From Apteryx mantelli (taxonomy: Eukaryota > Chordata > Aves > Apterygiformes > Apterygidae): a DNA stretch of 64,000 bases. A program made the position numbers and the translations under genes. The DNA lies in contig NC_089983.1 in the NCBI RefSeq assembly GCF_036417845.1, positions 25,472,297 through 25,536,296 of the forward strand. Direction: 5' to 3'. Positions 1 through 12,520 of the stretch are shown here, one piece after another. Below the pieces are notes generated by a model. It saw only the letters and a list, made by a program, of their open reading frames with translations. It made no database searches and was not told where the DNA came from. Position 1 is the first letter of the stretch. Every line of letters begins with the position of its first letter.

Positions 1-3000
1 TATTTGGATTTTGTTTAACTGAAAAATAAACAAGTTAAATGTTGAATTGCCTGGCTAAGACAGTTATATGATGTGGTCTTTTCCTTTCATTATAAAGATT
101 GTGAGTTTTGGGATATACGTTTAGGAGTTTGTGGTTACTTTACTTTAAATCTAATACCATGGACTTATAATGTTTTTGTTCAATGTTCTGCTCTTTTCAT
201 ATAAAGTTCTGTGTCCTGGCCAATTTATGGCCAGACTTATCCAATAAACAAGTTTGTAGGAATGCATTTATAGATTGTTAGAAATATGTGTGGTGCCTGC
301 ACTTTTCTCAGCAGTAATGTAATGATTTATTTTTACTGTTAATTTTTAGTATAATGCAACAACAAAAAAAAGGAAAATAATTCGCATACATTGAGCAATA
401 TTCCTAAAGTGTACTAGAAAAAATAGGAAGATGCATAGGTCAAGATTTAAAAAAATGCTTAATGAATATGGATGGATTCCTCTAACCTGGTATACCAAAC
501 CTAAGACATTTTCATTTTCAAAGACACTTCATTTTCAAAGGTTAGATGCTTAGTACTTCCTGAAAATCAGGGCTCTTGCAGTATCTCATCTGAACACACC
601 AAACTTTTCTGAAAATTGTAGCCATTGAGAACTTCTGAGCTTGGAAAATCAAGGAGTAAGCAAACAAGCAAAATAGAAAAGGTTATGATTTGTCAATGTA
701 TTTATCAGATAGGTATAGTTTAGTACATCATTTTACAGAATTTGAGTTGGATAGTTGCACTGTGGAAGTCTCCAGAGATCCCCAAACCAGGAACCAATTT
801 GCTAGTCATGTGTCATTGAAGCATAAAATAGAGATGGCCCCCAAACTGCTTACAACTTAAAGACAGGGAAGGAAACAAAAGACAGATGAGCCAACAATAA
901 GACAATACCACTTTGTAAGTATTTTGCCAAATATTGCTATTTTCCACTGATCTTGTCAATGCACTATGGTATTAGATCTCTGGTGAAAATGAATAGAGGT
1001 TGGGTTGGGACTAGCAAAATGAGAATGAGTAAGTTTTCATTATACATTATGTTAAGATGTTCAGGATTAGCATCTGTCTGTCTTAAAGTGAAAATAATTA
1101 AATGAATGTGTAAAACAAGATTATCCTTCATAAAGAACTGAAGTCACTGACAAGCATAAAATGTATTACAGTACAGTCTTTTTATGCTTTTCTGGCGTGA
1201 ATGAACTGATCTAGTATTGATAAATGTATATTACTTCATAAAATAACTCAGACCTAACAAAAATATGTATTTTGCCCTAAAGCAAAACTCCTAGACTTCA
1301 CTACATACTATTTCCTGGTAACCTCCTTTATTCTCAACAAGACTCAGTTTGATGTGCTGTTTGTGTTGAAAAAATGAGCCAGAGGTCCTTTTCTACTACA
1401 TTTTATTCTGGTTTATTTTGCCTAAAGAACTGAAGCCTTATTTCAGACTTTTCTCTTCCCCCACATCCCATCTGTGCTCTACCTATAAATCATTACGGCT
1501 TTATCATTGGCCTTACTTTTCACTACCCAGTCCATTGGTTGACTATGGGTCAGTTTATGAATGGAAAATGGAAAGTACACAAAAACTGTGCAATAGAAAC
1601 TGAATTCACTCCCTTTAACATATATCATTATTTCTGATAACCTACACTGAAACATCCTAAATCCCATCACCAGATACTCCTCTAACACGACAGTTCCCAA
1701 ATATGTTCTTAAATTCAAGACACATTAATTTTACCCAAGCACACCTGTGTATCCAAAGCAGGCTTGGAATGACCTTAAATCTTACCATTTTAAGTCACTG
1801 GAGTGTTTACAATAGAAATTCTTCTCACTGTCTATCTTCTGCATGTATTTAATCAAATAGCTTTATTTTAAGAAAGGGAAAGTTTTTAGCATACTTTTAG
1901 CATCCCTCCATTCGAGCTCCATTTCAGACATTTACTAGCTATGACATACTATGAGAAAATCATGTTGACTTCCCTGGGAGTTTTGCAAGTGAAGGGACTG
2001 TAAATTCAGATCTTAAATTATCTAAAACTTGAAGCAATAACAGTTGTGTAAAAGATACTCATAGCTGAAATAAGTTCTGAAATGCTGAATGCTTTTGAAT
2101 TTCACATTCTTTGAAAAGCTTATTTCAAAATCGTGTGTGAAAAGACTAACACAGGTTGTACCACTAAACATGAACACAAAGCAACTGTTCATTGTCCTTC
2201 AGCTTGCAAGATATATATTTGCTTTCTAATATTTGTCATCTTTAACTGAATGAAATCGCAGATACTTTTACATGTGGATTTTATTATATGAATCGGTTTA
2301 TAAGCCTGCTATTTAACATGATTATATGAATTACGAACTGTGATTTTATTTCTTTTATAATCTTTGTAGAGCTTGCCATTACTTTTACATGTCTATGTCT
2401 GGCATTATGCACCTTTGAAACTGTGCCAGAAATATTTATTGTCCTATTTCTGGCATTCTGGGACTACATGGTTCCGTTTGGTTTCCAACCAGAACAAAGC
2501 TTATTAGCAGATCCAGTTCTTGGTATTTTGCTGAAAACAATTTTATATGTAAATTTAATACTCCATTAAAGTAACTTCTTGTAACAATCAGAAATAAGTA
2601 TGAAATGCATTTAATGTAGGTAATGTTCTATCTGCCGTTTTGAACAGTTATCAAAAGCAAAATATATGTACTAATTAGAACTTTCCTTCTCATTGCCTGT
2701 CTCCTCCAGCTTGACTAATAAGAAAGCACTAAAACCAGTCAGGTTGAATAAAAATGGTATCCTGTTTCTGCACTTGTCTGTGCTTTGTATACACATGCAG
2801 CTCCCTGAAAGGGAGGTTCACTGCAATGAGAACAGCACATTCTCATTTGCCCCTTGAATCATATTTACTTGGTTCCAAATTCCATTATTCTTCATCAAGT
2901 AGAAATCCTCTGAAGGTCATCCAGAGTTTCATTCAAATTACTTCATAATTTGGCCCTCATTTTGACGGATTCGTTCCTACCTTGCCCAGTAGGCACAGCT

Positions 3001-6000
3001 GTATTAAAAGGGCTATTGGAAAGCATTCTTTATTTTATTTAGCTTCAAGGAAATAGATGTTAATAAAATTTAAGGATGTACTTACGTGTTTATTAAAGAG
3101 GAGGTATCCTGTTGAATCAGAACCCTAATTTGTTTAAAGAGTAAACTGCTCCAGGAAGCAAAAATAATATAGCTGACTTAGGTATTAGTACAGCTCAAAT
3201 ACTCTCAGTGAGAATAATCATGCTTTCATTTGGAGACTAGGGAAAATTGATTTAGTATGCTTTCTTACAGAATATTGAGTTATTGTTTATACAGTCATTT
3301 TTCTCACTATAAACATATATTAGTCATTATAACCATTAAAGAGTCAGATGCTTGAAGTCATGCCCATCAGGGAAGAGTATGTATTTATATGTGTATAGTA
3401 ATTGCTTCTAAAACTTCATACATGAAGTATAACTTCTCTCAAATATAGGCAAAACCATCTTTCTGCTTCTCATGCTGCATTCTCACTCTAGCTTTCTTCT
3501 ATTTGCTCATGGGATCTTAATAACAGAATGAATATATATATATATATATATATATTCTATAAGAAACCGCTCTCCTGGTTCACTGTGCCACAAAAAGAAA
3601 ATCAAAATTTCTACCATATTCCTAAACATTGTCAGAAACTTATAGTACTCAAATGAAGATGAAACTTCCACTCCTGCTTTAAACCTGATGGTCTTTCAAA
3701 TATGGAAAGGTTCCTATTGTAGTGTTTGAAGAGTTTTAAAACACTCAGGGTTCTTTTGATTTAAAACTTTTAAACATTTATATTTTTGCCACAGAATAAT
3801 GATAATTGCCAAAATTATTATTATTACTACTAAAATGTCTTAATCATGAAAAGAATAATGTATGTGACTACTGAAGATTTTTAAATGAGCCATTTGTTTA
3901 AGTGATACCTCTTGACCTGATGGATTGTGTATTTCTTTTTCAGGTAATAATTTATCAGTAACTTGTGACTGAGTCAGATGCAAAGGACTTCATGAAACCA
4001 CTGGAGCACTGAGATGCCCTACAGGATAAAATACTAAAAAAATGCTCAGGGAACAAGAGGTAAATGTAAGAATGCTGACATCTGACACTGCAAATATTAC
4101 AGTTGGAGCAGAACACAAAAATAAGCATATACTGTTACATATCAAAAAAATAAATCAAATCTCTTGATATTTTCCTCAGTGCTGCTGTTGCAGAGCATGT
4201 TTCCAAAGTGCATCATGCCAAAATATGGCATTGAATTTGCCCCACCTCAGCAACATTTTGACTGATTTTTTTAAGGTGCTCTGAAATCATTAAAATGTCA
4301 CAAATTAAACACTATTTATTTGGTCTTTCCATTCTTAAGCCTTTCTTGCGGCTTCCAGTTTATTTTTTTCCATGGCTTCAGGCCTTGCCTCTTTTTAACT
4401 CACCAGTTCCCTCTAAGAGGGCTCTTCCAGTCCCTTGCAATCTGGAAAAACTTATCTGCTTCTCTTCCTAGTCCCAATTGTAATTGAAACTTTTTTTTTA
4501 ATAGGAAAGATATGCCGTCATCTTGGAAGCAAAATGAGTATTTTGCCAGTGGTACAAAGATCACATTGCCAAATATTTTACCACATAGATTTGTGTATTT
4601 GTTATTGATTTTACTTTAAAAGCACGGTATTTTTATTATGATTTGGCAAATTGTTCTACAGAATTAAGTTAAACAATGTCATGCATCATGTTATTATGTC
4701 ACATTTTCTAGTAGATTGGCAGTTTTATGTTGCATTCTACTGAATAAAATTTCCATTCTGAAAACAATATGCTATCTTCAGTACAGTAGCTACAGTAACT
4801 TCATCAAAGGTTAGTATTTAAAAGAACCTATGAAGAGATGCAATCCCTGCAATACTCAGAAGGAGGCCAAGTAAGAATTTTGAAAGCTTCTAATAAAAAA
4901 TGCAATGAAAATGCAGTGTGGTGGAGCTCCATATTTTACTGCCGGAGGAGAATCATGACTAGAGAGTGGGCTCAACTAATAATGACCCTTACATAACCAT
5001 TGCATATTTCAACTGAGGTCTGTATGAAATCTTCTATGGCTGTTAATGTGTGCAGAACTCATAGGTCCCCTGGAAATATCTGGTCCCACAAGCAACTTAT
5101 GTATTAATGGACTTCATATGTGGCCAACTGACCAAATATTTCTATCCACAAAAGGTAGAGATTTTTGTGTCCAACTATGTCTTGCAGCGAAACAAGACCA
5201 GAAAATAGTCTGGGGTCATCTCTATGAGTCACCCACCTCGAGCAGTTACGTCAGTTAAGAGTCAACTGCAGATTTGGTTAACTTTTACTACAGATATATC
5301 CATACAATGAAGTTTTTACCTCCTTATGCATTTTCTGCATTGGTAAAAAATAAAATGTTCCTATATTACTTAAGCAAATATACTATTAAGACTTTTTTTT
5401 TTTACCAAAACTGAAATACATAAGATATTCACACATTTATGTTAATTGCTATGTATTTGTCATTTATGAGCTGCCAGCATGCTTTCATTCAATACAAGCT
5501 GTAGAGGAAGCACAGCCTAGGCCCTGGGAGACGCAATCCATAGTTGGCTTGATTTGGCTTTGGCTTATGCTAACATCTACTGGCTGCGGTACGTCCAGGC
5601 AAGGATGATGTAGAAGGAAGCTGCAGTGATCCAAATCCAGCTGCACTGGGCTCGTGGCAGTAGAGCAGCTTTGCAGGTGGAAAGCAGAGACACAGCGAGG
5701 AGTGCATGGATGGTGTCCCTAACAGTTCTGGCTTGCTTTAGTTCCTGTGGTGCTTATAGCGCATGGGAAGCAAACTCCAGAGAAAAACTGTGCTCCTGTG
5801 GAGCTGACCAAAAGACAGTACTCCAGTTTGGGTCTGAGCAAAGCAGCATACAGTGGCATGTAATTCTCAAACTGCTATTTCATTGATTAAGCATTGTGAA
5901 AAAACTGCTGAAATGACAGCACATGCAGACCTAGTGTTATAGGCAGGGCAGTTTATGATTTTAAAGCTAGCTTTAAATGTACACATTCATTTGCTGCAAT

Positions 6001-8600
6001 CACATCTCCAATTGCTACGCAGACAATGGTTCTGTTTCAACATCTAAATTTTCTCAGCATCTAATCAGTTAAACTATATGGCCTCGCTAGCCAGAAAAGT
6101 CCAAGAGGGCCTATTTTAAGAGACTGCTGAACATATTTGGGCAGCCTAATTAAAAACCTCAAGTAAACACAAATTAGCAATGCTAAGCTTCTCTTAACCA
6201 AACAGTATTTTCCTAAGGATGTACAGGACCACATATTTATTTAGAAAATAAATCAGACTATTAACTACATATATTGCTAACATATATGTGTTTTATGAAT
6301 GTCACCATGGGAAAACTCTCCTTGAAGGCAAAGAAGAATCTCTGGGTGTTGCTCTGAAGGTGACCAGCACATTTTAAATAAAGTTTATTAATGATCATCC
6401 AGTATTCTGCTTATGGAAGGACTAAAAGTGCCAAATATGCTCCCCAGGGGAAAACTGTGGAGACTAGCCTGCTGTTAGAATGGTTACACAGAATCAGGTT
6501 AAACACCAGTCCAACTGATAAGGAAGGATTTCACATGGAATTTATTTAGGGTTTTAAATACTCTGTAGGGGGCAGTTTTGAACAAGATTAATGAAATTTT
6601 TACTCTGACTGATTTGAAGTTATGATTCTATACTCGGTTTTATTAGCTTCACTAGCTACATGGGCATCATTTCTTCTTTTGTGGATATGTCCTTTGGAAG
6701 GTAGATCTTGACCACGAACAGGCAGCTCCATGCTATCATATAGCATCACATAGTTGACATACTGTCAACTACCTACCAGACATGCATTTAAAAGTATTAG
6801 CTAATTTTGTGCTTGAGAGACTCATCTGCATGAAAAGTTCAGAAATGGTAGTTAACAACACCTTTTTAGAACTACTAGTTAGACAGATTTATAATTGTAT
6901 AGCTGTGATTAGAACTTGATTGAGGAGGCATGCATAAAAATCTATTCTGTAGTATGGCCCAAGGTCACATGTATGGTCTACAATCGCCTGTCAGAATTCT
7001 GATTCAGCCCTGAATCAAATTTTGTGGTGACTTGAAAAAGTTTATGACAATTCTGGGAAAAGAAAAAGAAGCTTCTTGGAGAAGCTAGTATTGGCTGTAA
7101 CATTCCAAAAAAACTTTAAATATGGTACTGCCACTATCTATGTTTATTTTAAGTGGATACCATGCTAGATCATGGGAAAAGATGTTAGTATTTTGGCTAA
7201 AAGATGAAGATTTAAATCAGCTTCCCTCCAGCAACATACTGCTAGAAGTATCATAACCAGGGGTGCGCTATAGCTGTGTTTAATCTGAAAGCAAAAAGAA
7301 GGAGGTCCACGTGGCAGAAGGATAGTCACTGCTGCAAGTGTTTTAGTCAGCAGACATGGATCTAGGAAGAAAGTTGAAGGGAGGGAAAGGCTTAGTCACC
7401 AGGTCTTTTTTCATTTGGAAAGGAAGCAGCACTCTAGGTCTCAATGAGGGAAATGAAGCTGTAGATGTAGTTTACAGTTTCTACCTCTGCAATCAATGTC
7501 AGGGTATTTCTAGTTTAGTCAATGGCTCTGCATTGACTGCCATTATTTTGCTTTGAATTAACTTACTTGAAGCCCATCCTAGACTGTGATTCCCAGCTAT
7601 AACCAGTTACTATTTAGCTGATACTATAAATAGCAGATAATGTATATATGAGTAATAAGTTTTACTCTGAACACCAGCAGCAGCTAAAAGGATGAATTTC
7701 CCAAAGACAAAACTCCAGATCACTGTCTGACAAATGATCAGACTCAGCAGCTCTGCTATTTAAAGTCTGAAGCTTACTGTGTTGACTAAAGTGTGTGGGA
7801 TATCTTGTTTGTTCTTCCTTGGTGTAAAAGACTTGCCTATTTTGCTTGGGACCAAACTCTTTTTCTATAAAGTTTAAAACAGGAAAAAAAAAACCCTTTT
7901 CATATACTCTCATTTGCATAGCCATATCCATAAAACTTTCAGGCAGGGGACCTAGGAACGTGTGAGAAAGAGAGCACAAATAGAGCGAGTATTCTCTGTA
8001 TCCCAGTCCTCTCTGCATTGGATGAGTGATTACAGGAGTCAAACAAGTCAGGGTATTACATAATGAAACTGAAAACGTAGCAAGCAGAGCTAGGGAAAAT
8101 GTAGTTCTTTGACGAGAGACAGAAAAAGGAAAGAATAGTCAGCACCTTACAACCGCCAGAGCACCAGAAGGGAGGGCATTACAGCAATGTAAATTAAAGA
8201 AATATGAGTGTTGCTGAACGAACTGGGTGTTGTCGAACGAATTATCCATAAAGCAGTTCAAGCAGTTGCCTAATGGAACCAAACGGACAGTGAAAGCAGT
8301 CCTGTACTGTAATTATCTGAGGCAAATTTAGCACCTGCCTCGCACAAAAAGAAGTCTGTCCAGGATAGTTTTTTTTCAGGATTTGTTTTATAGTCAAAGA
8401 TAGAACATATAAATATCAGGAAGCTGCTGCAAACCTTTATACAACAGTTTGACCCTTGTGTTCCTAGGTTTTATTCATAAAACACTTGAGTTGTCTGTAA
8501 ATGAGTATCTGAAGTAGATCTCTGTATTCTTGCTTTGACAATAACCTAATTCATCTCAGCATGACAGGAACGCCTTCCTCGCCGACACAGCCGGAACAGC
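1..8600. other. Upstream intergenic DNA, expected to face EVX2/HOXD
   Basis: AT-rich DNA with no exon that I can support. It contains a TA dinucleotide run (3532-3554), an 11-bp inverted repeat next to several TTTTAT-type motifs (about 2279-2455), a pair of adjacent small palindromes (6731-6771), and a slightly GC-richer stretch at about 5500-5890 with no recognisable content. In vertebrates the DNA 5' of LNPK separates it from EVX2 and the HOXD cluster and carries limb and neural enhancers such as Prox. That placement is inferred from synteny; no HOX or EVX exon lies in this window. Confidence 0.6.
3532..3554. repeat. (TA)n microsatellite
   Basis: About eleven uninterrupted TA dinucleotides. 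A simple repeat of no evident function, probably length-polymorphic. Confidence 0.9.
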
Positions 8601-9024
8601 TGGGCCCCACATGCCGTGTTCAGAAGAGCTGATTTCTGACACTGAAATGGGAAAACAAATCTCACAAGTGAGAACACCTTTTCTCTTCTTCTGGACTTGC
8701 ATATTTAAGTGCTGCCCACAAAAAGCGACTCAAAATACGGCTAGAAGCGCGTGTGAAAACGTCCCCGCCACTCCGAGGTCCCGCCACCACCCCAGGCCGC
8801 CGCCCCGGCCGGGCCCCGCCCCAAGAGGCCGCGCCAGGCCTCGCAGCCCCCGGCGGCGCCCGCCCCCGCCCCGCTCCTGCTCGCCCGGCTCGGGCACCCA
8901 CCGGGCTCTGCCCGCGCTGGGCCCCGGCCCCGGCCCGGCCCCGGCAGCGCCGCGGCCCCCGCGCGGCGCAACGGCCCTTCCCCTCCCCCGCACGCTGCTC
9001 CCCGCGCGCCGCAGCAGCCCGGCG

Positions 9025-9034
9025 CTGATTGGCC
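9025..9034 (-). promoter_or_regulatory. LNPK: Inverted CCAAT box (NF-Y-type site)
   Basis: CTGATTGGCC matches the NF-Y consensus read on the minus strand. It lies about 110 bp upstream of the exon 1 splice donor, a usual distance (60-100 bp) before a start site near 9090-9110. Binding is inferred. Confidence 0.55.
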
Positions 9035-9069
9035 GCCGGCGCCGCGCGGGGCCTGATGGGAGCGCGGCC

Positions 9070-9143
9070 GCAGCCCTGGCCTCTCCTTCGGCGGCGGGAG
9101 GCAGCGCAGGCGGCCGCGGGATGCGCGGCCCGGCCCGCGGCAG
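9070..9143 (+). other. LNPK: LNPK exon 1 (non-coding 5' UTR; start approximate)
   Basis: The right end is set by a consensus donor, CAG|GTACGTG, at 9143/9144 inside the CpG island. The left end is an estimate, because the start site cannot be read from sequence and such promoters use several. The exon has no frame joining the LNPK start codon; the coding start lies in exon 2. An ATG at 9121 would open a short upstream frame if transcription begins before it. Confidence 0.6.
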
Positions 9144-9190
9144 GTACGTGCGCAGCGGCCCGGCCCGGCCCAGCGCCGCGAGGGGGGAGC

Positions 9191-9229
9191 GGCTCGGCCC
9201 GGCTCGGCTCGGCCCGGCCCGGCCCGGCG
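9191..9229 (+). repeat. GGCYC pentanucleotide repeat in the CpG island
   Basis: About eight consecutive copies of GGCTC/GGCCC, starting 48 bp after the exon 1 donor, followed by short GACGC/GGCGC repeats. A GC-rich pentamer microsatellite at the 5' end of intron 1. Confidence 0.8.
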
Positions 9230-11032
9230 CGACGCGACGCGGCGCGTCCCCGCGGCGGGGACTGGCTCCCCTGCCCAAGGAAGGGAAGGGAAGGGGTGGG
9301 CGGGGCGGCGGGGCAGGGGCGCCCGGCGCCTCGCGTGGCCCGGCTCGGGCTCCTCGTCCGCGGGGCCGGGGCCGCGGCCAGGCCGCCGGGGGCAGCCGGG
9401 CGGCCCCTTCTTCCCAGGCCTCCGGCCCGGCCTGCGCGGGGAGCGGGCCGCCTCGCTGCTCGCGGGGCTCCCGGCGGGCCGAGGGGCGGCGGCCGGGCCG
9501 GGCTGCCCCCTCGGAAGAGGAAGCGGCTGGGCGGCGGCCTGTGGCCGGAGGGGCTGCGGGGAGCCCGCGGCGCCTCTGCGGTCCTGTCAAGGAGGACGGA
9601 GGCGGGCAAGCGCCGAGCCGCTGCCTCTCGCCGGGGGCCGGCCGGGCAAGCGGCTGCCCCGAGCTGAGGCTTCCTTCCCTGCTGTCCTCCCTGGCGCCCC
9701 TGGGAGCCCGGGATCGCCGCTTCCTCTCGGAATTGCGAATTCTTGCTGTTGCAGGCTTCAAAGCAAGACTAGGCTTTAAAAAGGGCTTGACCCACCCATT
9801 CCTTTGTTGATCGTTTTAAAGACACTTTTTGCAACTGAGTTTATTTTTATAATTAAGGGTTTTAAAAACAGAAGACCTTTGGGTGCTTTCATATGGAATT
9901 CAGGGAAAATGAAGTTTAAAAATTAACAAGTTTCAGTATCTCAGTTTAACTGAGAGGTGCTAAGACAGGCTGGCAATAGGTAGTGGATGGTGGTCTTGGT
10001 TTTGTTTTGCTTGTTTACTTGTTCAAGGCATTCATAGCTTAAGAAACTTTTTACAATCTCTGTGGAAGCTTCTGAGGTCAGTAAATTGTGGGTGAGCCTG
10101 AATTTCATGTGGAAACTGTCAGCAGACCTGGAAAGTTGATTAGAAAGACAGGCCTTGTGTTTTTTGACTATATGGTGGTTATATAATAAACTTATATATA
10201 AAATGAGATTACTAGTATTACAAAACACCTCCTTTACAGGATGTTTCCCTTTCCTTTAGGGGAAAGGGGACTGTAGTTCTGCACACAAGGACTCGATTGC
10301 AAATGTCTAAGCTATGTTTTTTCCTTTCAATATGACTTAATTTAATGTTATTCAGTCATGAATCTCAGTATTTCAAATATTATTATTTAATTTGAAGCCT
10401 TTGTGTGTTTTTTTTTTTGTAAAGCTCTTTGTCTTAAAACATGTTTGAAAGTAGCTTGAAGAAACCGGAGACTGACATAAGAGATGTTCTACATGCGTTT
10501 GCATCTTTGCTTGGGGGAGTTTCTGGGGCATCTGGTGTTTTTGTTTGGAATCCACCTTAACTCTAACAGGAGACACAAAATGTTCATATTCTTAGCTGAA
10601 AAAAGCTGTCTGCTTTGCTGCATGACTTGATAAAAGTGTAATGAGATCATCAAACTATTCTATTTAGATGAAAAGGTCGGTGGATGACTGTTTTGTAATT
10701 GTGCATGACCCAGCCCTCTTTCAAAAGAGGAACTTTCTGCTCTGTAATTTTCTTACTGGTTGTACTTTTGCTTTGCTTTTTACTCTAAGTTGCATATTTT
10801 GGGGGTAAAAGAGGTGCTCTGAGGAAATTCAGATTTTTTTTTTGAGTGTCAGATAATAAAAACTGGTAATAGTATTTTTTTATAAGCTTCTACATTAAGT
10901 GTTTTTTTTAAAACATTTCTGTTGTTCCTTTTAAGGCTACAGGTAGCAATTGTTGCAGCTATCTCATATGTGTATTAAATCTGTAATAATGTGTATGGAA
11001 ATAGGCTGAGTCACAGTGTCTTACAGAGGAAA

Positions 11033-11186
11033 AGTGCTATATGTCAACTTGTTGGTTAGAGCATGTAAAGGCAATAGAATTGTGGAAGAAGGATGTGTAT
11101 CATGAACAGTAGGATGTTAAGGGTGGATATCCGGAGTGACAGGTGAGGAGGAACACTGGGAGTTATGCTTATGAGCAACTGAAGAG
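11033..11186 (+). repeat. Diverged direct repeat, copy 1
   Basis: About 154 bp aligning along its length with 12995-13155. The most conserved part is the core around AGTAGGATGTTAA, GGAGTGACAGGT and GAGTTATRCTTATGAGCARCTGA. The family is not recognised. It could be a local duplication or two copies of an old interspersed repeat. Confidence 0.75.
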
Positions 11187-11824
11187 AGCATGTGTTGTGA
11201 TCATATTGAAAAGATGTGGAGGAAGAGAAGGAAGAAGGAAAACTTCTGAGGTACTCCACAGAGACAGTAGAAAATTCTTTCTCTCTCAAATAAGGATTCA
11301 CTGTGTGAACTGTAAATGTGAATTTAGTTTCATCCCTTAATACTTTGAGAGAGGATTTCAGTAGCATTACTAACTTAGAGCAGTATATGTAAAGCCTGTC
11401 AGCATCATAGTTCATGTAAAATTGGGTGTGGTGACACTTGTCAAGCCTGTTTCCCTTTGAGATATGTGCCAGATATGTTGAAAAACATATGTAGTGATAT
11501 CACAGTGAATGTGCTATTGACAAAGATCAGTGTCACCAATGGCTCATGTGTAACTATCTTCTAGCACTTCTACTGCAGAGGTTCTCAAACTATGGTGCCA
11601 AGAAAGATGGCATGCAAAAAGGCAATGGGAGCATCTCAGTTTATGTATGCTTCTGTGCATGTCTGTAGCTGAGAACTGCCATTGCTGCTAGCAACAGTGC
11701 AATGTTAGGGAAGCAAATGAGATGTGAGAACTTCATGCTAGATTTGCAGACTTCTTAACTGATGATTTTGAGCCTTCAGCATAGCTTTTATGTTCTTTTG
11801 CAATAAAGATACTATCTATCTCTT

Positions 11825-11898
11825 CAAAGTATTTGTGAAGAGTGTGTTTGCTCTGTATGTGCGTGAATACAAAGTATTTGTGAAGAGTGTGTTTGCTC
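11825..11898 (+). repeat. 29-bp direct repeat, two copies at 45-bp period
   Basis: The same 29 bases (starting CAAAGTATTTGTGAAGAG) occur at 11825-11853 and 11870-11898 without a mismatch, separated by 16 bp. The identity suggests a recent small duplication. Confidence 0.9.
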
Positions 11899-12471
11899 AG
11901 ATAGGGTCTACTGCAATACTTGGCATGCAAAAACTTAACTGTAATTGCCAAGTGGAAGTTGTATAAAATTCTCAGCGTTAGAGAACAGTAGTATTGTGCA
12001 TTGAAAAATAAAAATATTGCTATTGTTTTACTGAGGTGAGTTGCTGTAGTAGTGATTTTGAGAATTTATTCAAGAGATCCAGAGGTAACTGTTTTATTTT
12101 CCATAGTTCACCCACTTAGTGCTAGTAATTTGGCAGTGGCAGAGATGACTGGTCTGTTTTAATTTCGATTTGGCAGCAGTTTAAATATGGATTTTCTTGC
12201 TATCTTTAAGGATTGGTTTTCAAAATCATAGTTCTGGATTCTGAATTCTTTGGCTTTCTTAAAAGGTGAAGAGCTTGCCAGACTACATTAGCTCTAGTGA
12301 ACACTCTTCGTCCAATACTATATTAATTTGCTCTGGCAGTTTCAGATAACTTTGGGAACAAATTTGGATTAGATGAGGTTTCTTTATTTTTTGTTTTTGG
12401 CCAAAGGTAATTTAATAACTAAACTAATAATCATGTCTGTCTTAGACTTCTGTCTAGGTAGATCAGTGCTT

Positions 12472-12520
12472 CCCCCCCCCCCCCAAAAAAAAAAAAAGAA
12501 AAGGAAAAGAAAAAGAAAAA
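12472..12520 (+). repeat. C13-A13 homopolymer junction with purine tract
   Basis: Thirteen C (12472-12484) run directly into thirteen A, then an A/G-only tract of GAAAAGG-type units to about 12520. A low-complexity tract inside intron 1. Confidence 0.85.

Larger units (their letters stand above)
8755..9720. promoter_or_regulatory. LNPK: CpG island promoter of LNPK
   Basis: About 1 kb of extremely GC- and CpG-rich DNA with sharp AT-rich edges. It covers the predicted first exon and start of intron 1. It contains an inverted CCAAT box (CTGATTGGCC, about 9025-9034, NF-Y type) roughly 100 bp before the exon 1 donor, and an Sp1-type GC box (GGGCGGGGC, about 9298-9306) downstream. There is no convincing TATA box close upstream, which fits a dispersed-start housekeeping promoter. 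Long open frames on both strands here are composition artefacts. Confidence 0.88.

Noticed and set aside
7662..8042. Minus-strand 126-codon ORF upstream of LNPK
   Set aside because: No recognised domain and no promoter or splice context. Its length is within chance for six frames of 64 kb.
8611..9810. Open frames of 399, 343, 315 and 212 codons on both strands of the CpG island
   Set aside because: Very GC-rich DNA has few stop codons. The peptides are Ala/Arg/Gly/Pro monotony, overlap on both strands, and cross the exon 1 donor. They are composition artefacts of the LNPK promoter.
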